A stretch of DNA of 13,826 nt, taken from positions 1-13,826 of the forward strand of contig JAOUFL010000029.1 in the NCBI GenBank assembly GCA_029858245.1. The letters are read 5' to 3'. This stretch comes from Candidatus Zixiibacteriota bacterium (GTDB lineage: Bacteria > Zixibacteria > MSB-5A5 > RBG-16-43-9). Shown piece by piece: positions 6,811 to 11,346 of this stretch. A program made the translations under genes and the position numbers. The notes beneath the pieces are model-generated. The model had not been told where the DNA came from, did no database searches, and saw only the letters and a list, made by a program, of their open reading frames with translations. The stretch's first letter is position 1, and each line of letters starts with the position of its first letter.

Positions 6811-6846
6811 TCAAAATAAAAACCGCTACCTGATAAGGTGACGGTT
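6811..6846 (-). terminator. Intrinsic terminator of the TPP riboswitch (expression platform)
   Basis: On the minus strand AACCGTCACCT (6846-6836) pairs with AGGTAGCGGTT (6831-6821), loop TATC, with one C-A mismatch and one G-U pair. It is followed by TTTATTTT. It lies between the aptamer and the GGAGG site of the gene starting at 6775, so thiamin-bound aptamer probably ends transcription here. Confidence 0.8.
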
Positions 6847-6864
6847 GCATTTTTTTAGTTTCAT

Positions 6865-6948
6865 CCAGTTTCCCTCCGCTGGCATTACCCAGATCAGGTT
6901 CAAAGGGTTTTATCTCAGCCTGTTCCCCTGCGGGAAAAGGCACCCCGG
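6865..6948 (-). promoter_or_regulatory. TPP (thiamin pyrophosphate) riboswitch aptamer
   Basis: The minus strand shows the standard THI-box order: CCGGGGTGCC, a P3 hairpin (CCTTTTCCC with GGGGAACAGG), GGCTGAGA (6920-6913), ACCC, then ACCTGATCTGGGTAATGCC (6899-6881), GCGGAGGGAA and CTGG. The conserved CUGAGA and CCUGAUCUGGxUAAUxCCxGCG boxes are intact. It lies about 90 bases upstream of the PurM-like gene. Confidence 0.95.
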
Positions 6949-6960
6949 TTTTTCGGGATT

Positions 6961-6988
6961 AATTTATGTAAAAAAGTTCTGGTGTCAA
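6961..6988 (-). promoter_or_regulatory. Promoter of the TPP-controlled gene
   Basis: On the minus strand there is TTGACA (6988-6983), a 16-bp spacer and TAAATT (6966-6961). Transcription would begin near 6954, just before the first aptamer strand. The same box pair with a 17-bp spacer occurs before the Met-rich lipoprotein gene. Confidence 0.6.
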
Positions 6989-7106
6989 TGACTAAATAAA
7001 AAAATAACAAATAACGAATAGAAACAACGAAATAAGGAAGAAGGAAAAAGGAGAATGAAAGAGATTAAGATTACGAATAACTGATGACGGATTACGAGTG
7101 TGTTTG

Positions 7107-7189
7107 TAGGGGAGAGGTTCCCTCGCCCGGATGGGTCGAAGGTGGCAAGCCGTAGTCGTAGGGACAGAACATTGTTCTGTCCGTTATCC
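7107..7189 (+). repeat. Adjacent intergenic hairpin repeats
   Basis: Two hairpins lie side by side: GGGGAGAGG/CCTCGCCC (7110-7117 and 7121-7128, one mismatch), and a perfect GGACAGAAC/GTTCTGTCC (7162-7170 and 7174-7182, loop ATT). The second is related to the GGCAGAAC hairpins near 3415 and 5264. The sequence TCTGTCCGTTATCC (7176-7189) recurs exactly at 7557-7570. Purine- and AT-rich simple sequence (about 6991-7100) with no gene precedes them. Confidence 0.6.
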
Positions 7190-7272
7190 CTCTATTCGAA
7201 GTAAAAAAGTCAATTGCGGAATTACCGCGAAAAATTCCGGTATGGAAGACTTCCTCCCCATATAGCTCCTTA

Positions 7273-7301
7273 TTGAATATTTGCCATTTAATGACGATAA
7301 A
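7273..7301 (+). promoter_or_regulatory. Promoter-like sequence upstream of the structured RNA
   Basis: TTGAAT (7273-7278), a 17-bp spacer and GATAAA (7296-7301). The expected start, about seven bases on, falls at A7307/A7308, exactly where the long paired RNA element begins. Confidence 0.4.
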
Positions 7302-7306
7302 ATCAA

Positions 7307-7423
7307 AAGTCGCCAAGGTTTACGGGAGCGCTTGCTCTTCGGATTCGGGGGATGATGTCCTCTGGGGGGTGTGAGCAGAGGTCTTGGATCATCCCCGGAA
7401 TTTCCTCTTGGCGACTTCTTTTT
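7307..7423 (+). ncRNA. Candidate structured small RNA, family unknown
   Basis: AAGTCGCCAAG (7307-7317) pairs perfectly with CTTGGCGACTT (7407-7417). Inside, GGGGATGAT (7348-7356) pairs with ATCATCCCC (7387-7395), and CCTCTG (7359-7364) with CAGAGG (7376-7381). The left strand of the large internal bubble holds a small GAGC/GCTC hairpin (7326-7329 and 7334-7337). A T-run (TCTTTTT, 7417-7423) follows, and a promoter-like pair lies upstream. Closed ends, a central bubble and a T-run terminator are typical of independent RNA genes such as 6S RNA. It is shorter than 6S and lacks the SRP RNA signature loop. The minus strand also ends in T-rich sequence (CTTTTGATTTT), so strand is not certain. A long non-coding palindromic element is the alternative. 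Confidence 0.5.
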
Positions 7424-7459
7424 GAAACTATCCTCTTGCAGGTATTTCAGGATAGTTTC
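7424..7459. repeat. Perfect 11-bp inverted repeat
   Basis: GAAACTATCCT (7424-7434) and AGGATAGTTTC (7449-7459) enclose a 14-nt loop. It directly follows the T-run of the structured RNA and overlaps the last codons and stop of the small minus-strand gene. Neither side has a good T-run, so it does not look like a terminator; it could stabilise the 3' end of the leftward operon transcript. Confidence 0.65.
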
Positions 7460-7614
7460 GACTTGTGATCCTGCGTTTCTCTCATCCAGGAGGGGAGAAA
7501 ACTTTTCTTTACCCTTCTGATTCTATCCTTGTCTATTTTATTATTTTTCCCGTTTGTCTGTCCGTTATCCTCAGTCTCATGCTTAGACGCTTTGGTCTTT
7601 AATGATTGAGTCAT
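7447..7614 (-). CDS. Small basic hypothetical protein (55 residues)
   Basis: A short open frame follows the outer-membrane barrel gene by 27 bases on the same strand. GGAGGA (7623-7618) abuts an ATGATG pair. The spacing fits the second ATG (7614) better, giving 55 residues; the first ATG (7617) would give 56. The product is very hydrophilic, rich in Lys, Asn, Asp and Thr, with the core KDRIRRVKKSFLPSWMRETQ. It has no signal peptide or membrane segment. The strong ribosome site and position as third gene of an operon argue for translation. I recognise no family. Its 3' end overlaps an 11-bp inverted repeat. Function is unknown; it could be cytoplasmic or nucleic-acid binding judging only by charge. 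Confidence 0.5.
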   Translation of the reverse strand: MTQSLKTKASKHETEDNGQTNGKNNKIDKDRIRRVKKSFLPSWMRETQDHKSKLS

Positions 7615-7641
7615 CATTCCTCCAGGAAGTCCTTCTTTTAT

Positions 7642-8928
7642 TTAAAATCTAAAACCCAATCCAAGTGAAAACCCTAAACCTTTACTTGAACCGGGTGATA
7701 TTGCATTTTTATTGGCAATCCCTATATCCAGATATAATAACCCCAAATCCAGGCCGGTTCCACCGCTTAAGGCTAATTTTTCCTTTCCACCGGCAGTTAT
7801 GCCTCCTCTCAAGGGTAAAAATCCTACAAGCTTTAATTCTGTGCCCAGTGAGAACCTTGGAGTTCTGGAAACTCCCGGTCCATTCTCAAATCCCTGTTCC
7901 CAGTCAAACGAGAGTAAAATCTTTTTAGCCTGATAGGCAAAGCCGGCTCTGGCTATTAAAGGCAGATGAGTGACAAAAGGTTCGATTCTTTTTTCGTAGT
8001 CCTCTGATAAAATCACGGAATCGTTATCCGAGCTGGAAAGGTTAAGGGAGTCTACCTGGAACCGGTATCCTCTTTCCTCTGGTTTTGTGTCCCATTTGAT
8101 CTGGCTGAAGGGATTGGAGAGGAAAAAGCTGAATGTTAATTTTTCGTTCTTTTTTGCAGCTATGCCCAAATCAATGCCGTAACCCCTTCCTCCGGAGGCT
8201 CTATGAAGCACGAGGTCTGATTCTCCTTCTATCTCAGTCTCTTTTATCCTTACCTGACCGGAGGCTTTTACTATCTTCCGGTAGATTATGCCATGCAAAA
8301 TTTTTAAGTTCACTCCGATTCCGATTTCTTTTTCCTCGTTCCGGTAAATAGACTGTCCGAATGAAAATGACAGGGTTCCGTAAGCATAGGCTTCACCCGA
8401 TGTTCCTTCCAGGCTGATAGTATCCTCCACCTGGTTGCCTAAGAGGAGAAGCTCAATCGGTTCTTTGGGCAGGCTTATATCCGATACTCCGGATATCCAG
8501 CTTACCAATGCCACGGAGCCTCCGGCTAATCCGACGATACAGGCTTCTGCCTGAGCATCAAGATTTAAACCAGTAGATGGGATCGAGCCCAGGATGTTGT
8601 TTTTATCATTGTCATACCAGAACCTGCCGTTGTAATTATTATAATCCTTAAGGCTGAAAGCATTGTTCTCCACCAATGCACCCAAGGAGAAAAGGTTCAG
8701 GGAAAAGGCACGGTTGTCTTTAAATGAGAGATTAGCCGGGTTCCAGAAGGGCGCCTGTTCATTTCTGGCAACTGCCGTGTATGCACCACCCAGACCCATA
8801 CTTCTTGCACTGGATAATCCCAGGGAGACAGTCTGGTCAACCCAGATAAAAAGTAAAAGAAAAGTTAAGATTATTATTTTTATAACAGATTTGACGTCTC
8901 TTCGGACTGTAAAGTTATTATCCGCCAT
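7642..8928 (-). CDS. Outer-membrane beta-barrel protein, PorV/FadL-like
   Basis: The 428-residue product has an N-terminal hydrophobic signal (about 15-30, cut probably after VSL or nearby). It is followed by ARSMGLGGAYTAVARNEQAPFWNPANLSF (residues 41-69), the standard opening of PorV/FadL-like barrels (MGxGGAyTAxA...WNPAxL). The rest is alternating beta-strand sequence with Gly/aromatic turns, and the chain ends in LGLGFRF, an aromatic C-terminal residue as expected for BAM-dependent insertion. The ATG overlaps the stop of the upstream gene by 11 nt (8918-8928), and its GGAG site (8939-8936) lies inside that gene, so the two are probably translationally coupled. Such barrels serve transport or as partners of secreted proteins; the substrate here is not evident. 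Confidence 0.85.
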   Translation of the reverse strand: MADNNFTVRRDVKSVIKIIILTFLLLFIWVDQTVSLGLSSARSMGLGGAYTAVARNEQAPFWNPANLSFKDNRAFSLNLFSLGALVENNAFSLKDYNNYNGRFWYDNDKNNILGSIPSTGLNLDAQAEACIVGLAGGSVALVSWISGVSDISLPKEPIELLLLGNQVEDTISLEGTSGEAYAYGTLSFSFGQSIYRNEEKEIGIGVNLKILHGIIYRKIVKASGQVRIKETEIEGESDLVLHRASGGRGYGIDLGIAAKKNEKLTFSFFLSNPFSQIKWDTKPEERGYRFQVDSLNLSSSDNDSVILSEDYEKRIEPFVTHLPLIARAGFAYQAKKILLSFDWEQGFENGPGVSRTPRFSLGTELKLVGFLPLRGGITAGGKEKLALSGGTGLDLGLLYLDIGIANKNAISPGSSKGLGFSLGLGFRF

Positions 8929-10912
8929 TTTTTATCTCCAGTTCCAGGCGTGAATTTATCTTTATATAATCCGTGGGCAGAAACTTGACCTTTTGACCAT
9001 CAGTTCCCCACAGGGTAATTCTTCCACCGGAGTAGAATGGAGTGCTTTGAAAAATATCCAGTTCCTGATGGGTTAACTCAATTACGTTCTCAGTTATTAC
9101 CGGATTTAAAACCTGGCCTGAGGAGTAATCTATTTCAGCAGGGTCTATCTGGATTGGTCCCACTCTAAGCGAGGGATTGGTGTATAGATTACCTGAATCC
9201 GAACTGAAAAATAACTCAACTTCTGCAGCGAGTGGCAGGTGATTTTCCAGATTTAAATAAATTTTTGCCAGGTTTAACCTGTCGTTCAAGCCATCCCTTA
9301 TATCCTCATCCAGTGAATTCGAATCAGGGTCGATCTCGATCCGCGTCGAATCCAGAACGAACTCAAAAGGTGAGCTCAGGATAAACTCTCCGCAGATGAA
9401 ATCGTTTTCCGTTACCGTCCCCGAGGTTATCCCATCCCCGCAGGTAGCCTGTCCTCTTAAGCTGACCTGCTCCGGGATCGGGTTCGAAAAAGTCAGCAGG
9501 TTATTTTCTGCTAAGACTGTAATTACCGGGTGCTCCGGTGAGCCGGGCTGGATTTCTCCATTCATCGAAAGGTATTGTCCCTTATCCCCGTTAAGGTCAA
9601 AAGTTAAATAACCGGGAAAATCTACACCGTTTTTGATTCTTAAATCCAGAACAGCATCAGTTAAGGAAACTGAAGATAGTCCCTGAGGCAGATTAAGATT
9701 TAACTGCATTGGCTCTATCTGGACAGGAGTTGGCTCGATTATCCCCGATAAAGTGGAGAAACGTGTAGTATCAGTATAAACATAGAAAGATATAGAATCC
9801 GAGCTGCGGACACTTACTAAATTCTCTCCGCTGCTCCGGGTCTGTCCGCTAACTTCTATTCTGAGATTGTTCCCCGCTGGCTGAAAATCATATCCATCAA
9901 CGGTGATATTCTGATTCAGGGTACCTGATGCTCCGACATATTGGTTCAGGCTTAAGGGATTACCTGAGGAGGTTAAGTCAGGAAAAACAATCCTGAGATC
10001 AGCCGGGAGGTTGGTTCTGTTATTTATTTGAAGGTTTATAACTCCTTCTTTTAAGTGCGCTGAATAGATGGTATTCGGGGTGGGAATCTCAAATTCCCTG
10101 TTTTCAGCTAAATCCATAGAAGGGATTTTGGCTATAGCAGAGTGGACAAAAACCGTATCCGGGAAACAGAGTGAAAGCCCTAAATATTTATCTGCCAGGC
10201 TCAGGATTGTCCCTCCAGGGGTATAGCCCTGGTTGTCTCCAGAAAGCCTGGAGGAAAAAGATTTCTGTGCCAGGTCCAGATCCTCTGTTACAGAGCTGTC
10301 CTGTGGTATTCCGTTCTCGAAAACCAGAGTTCCGATGAGGATGCCGGAAGCCGAATCGACCAGCTCAACAGAAAAAGAATCCAGTGCCAGACTCAGATGA
10401 TTTTCTGCTGTAAAACGGGCAATTCCTCTGTTTATACTGACCCGCTCCAGGTCATTCAACTCTGGAAAATTAACCTCCAGGCTAAAGCTAAAAGGGGGAA
10501 TTGATCCTGCACCTCCTGGATAGATATCTTCTAATAAAATCTCCGTGTATTGAGTATCAGCCGTGATGACAGGAATTTCTCCCAGGGTATCCTTAAAAGT
10601 TTCTGATAAGGGAGAAAGTTTTAGGTTCTCCTTAACCCGGATGGTGTCGAGCTCTTCCTGAATGTATATCCCAGGATTACCTGAAGAATCGATTATCAGG
10701 GCAGGGTCACCGATTTTTTCAATCAGCGTTATCATATCATAGGTTTTAACTAATAAAGGGAGATTGTAACAGCTGTTCCAGGCAGGTGCGGAAGGTTTTT
10801 TTACGGAGCACTGTACCAGGGTCAGGAAAACAATTAAAAAAATTATTCCGCACAATGCCCAGAATACCCAGCTTATGAGTTTGTCCAGGAAATTTTTATG
10901 TCTTCTTCTCAT
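8918..10912 (-). CDS. Large lipoprotein-like envelope protein with repeats of about 130 residues
   Basis: The 664-residue protein opens with a basic segment and a hydrophobic helix (about 14-33) ending in LVQC (Cys35), followed by SVKKPSAPAW. This is the usual start of outer-membrane lipoproteins in such genomes, though Gln before the Cys is atypical. The remainder is beta-rich. I see one motif four times: a strand, an Asn, a short turn often with Leu-Pro, then another strand. Examples are TAENHLSLAL (Asn171), QINNRTNLPADL (Asn298), RIKNGVDFPGYL (Asn428) and NLENHLPLAAEV (Asn557). The spacing is 127, 130 and 129 residues, so the protein likely consists of tandem domains. I do not recognise the family; the motif recalls LEA14/WHy-like strands, a loose resemblance. 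The start has no good ribosome site (GGGGGT lies about 11 bases upstream). It leads the operon with the barrel and the small protein. Confidence 0.75.
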   Translation of the reverse strand: MRRRHKNFLDKLISWVFWALCGIIFLIVFLTLVQCSVKKPSAPAWNSCYNLPLLVKTYDMITLIEKIGDPALIIDSSGNPGIYIQEELDTIRVKENLKLSPLSETFKDTLGEIPVITADTQYTEILLEDIYPGGAGSIPPFSFSLEVNFPELNDLERVSINRGIARFTAENHLSLALDSFSVELVDSASGILIGTLVFENGIPQDSSVTEDLDLAQKSFSSRLSGDNQGYTPGGTILSLADKYLGLSLCFPDTVFVHSAIAKIPSMDLAENREFEIPTPNTIYSAHLKEGVINLQINNRTNLPADLRIVFPDLTSSGNPLSLNQYVGASGTLNQNITVDGYDFQPAGNNLRIEVSGQTRSSGENLVSVRSSDSISFYVYTDTTRFSTLSGIIEPTPVQIEPMQLNLNLPQGLSSVSLTDAVLDLRIKNGVDFPGYLTFDLNGDKGQYLSMNGEIQPGSPEHPVITVLAENNLLTFSNPIPEQVSLRGQATCGDGITSGTVTENDFICGEFILSSPFEFVLDSTRIEIDPDSNSLDEDIRDGLNDRLNLAKIYLNLENHLPLAAEVELFFSSDSGNLYTNPSLRVGPIQIDPAEIDYSSGQVLNPVITENVIELTHQELDIFQSTPFYSGGRITLWGTDGQKVKFLPTDYIKINSRLELEIKNGG

Positions 10913-11346
10913 GGTTTTAATACCCCCGGGATCAGAGTTATTTTTTTAAGTTGAGACTACTTGCTTTTCAGCAATAATTATGCCACAAACAAGTTTAACT
11001 TATGAATCGTTTTTTTGGAGTTAACTCGTTTCAAATAAAGAAATTAGTTTTTCGATTAGATTATTGTGACCTGATAATCTAAACTGTGCCCCTCAAAAAT
11101 GTTGGAAATAATCAATATTCTATTGGAGAATTACGATGAAGTATAATAGTTATAGATAATATTTGAAGAATGGAAGCTAAAGATATATATAGAGATGTGT
11201 ATGAGCAAAAGCTCTAATTGCTCTAATTTAGCTGGTTTTTGAAAATAAAAAACTCTTTACAAAGAAAGAATGGAGTTATATAATAAAGAGGCTTTTAAAG
11301 ACTTTTGGAAATCAATAATAATTTATCACTAACTTAGTTTAAGAGG
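10913..11346. other. AT-rich divergent intergenic region
   Basis: This 434-bp gap separates the leftward lipoprotein operon from the rightward ATPase gene. I find no protein gene. It holds a 7-bp inverted repeat AGATTAT/ATAATCT around 11057-11080, a tandem pair of TCTAATT (11213-11228) and a terminator-like hairpin (AGCTCTAATT with AATTTAGCT, 11210-11233) followed by TTTTT (11236-11240). The latter sits just before the promoter of the ATPase gene. For the leftward operon only a weak CATAAT (10982-10977) with a poor -35 is visible. Confidence 0.6.
11256..11284 (+). promoter_or_regulatory. Sigma70-type promoter for the BadF-type ATPase gene
   Basis: TTTACA (11256-11261), a 17-bp spacer and a perfect TATAAT (11279-11284). 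The start codon at 11347 gives a leader of about 56 nt. Confidence 0.65.

Noticed and set aside
3378..7189. CRISPR array
   Set aside because: The repeats are dispersed, imperfect and irregularly spaced, with no spacers of even length and no cas genes.
7092..7316. Minus-strand open frame of 74 codons over the repeats
   Set aside because: It needs a TTG start inside the structured RNA stem, has no ribosome site and reads through two palindromic repeats; no protein-like features.
7307..7423. SRP (4.5S) RNA
   Set aside because: The conserved GGAAGGAAGCAGCC-type apical loop is absent.
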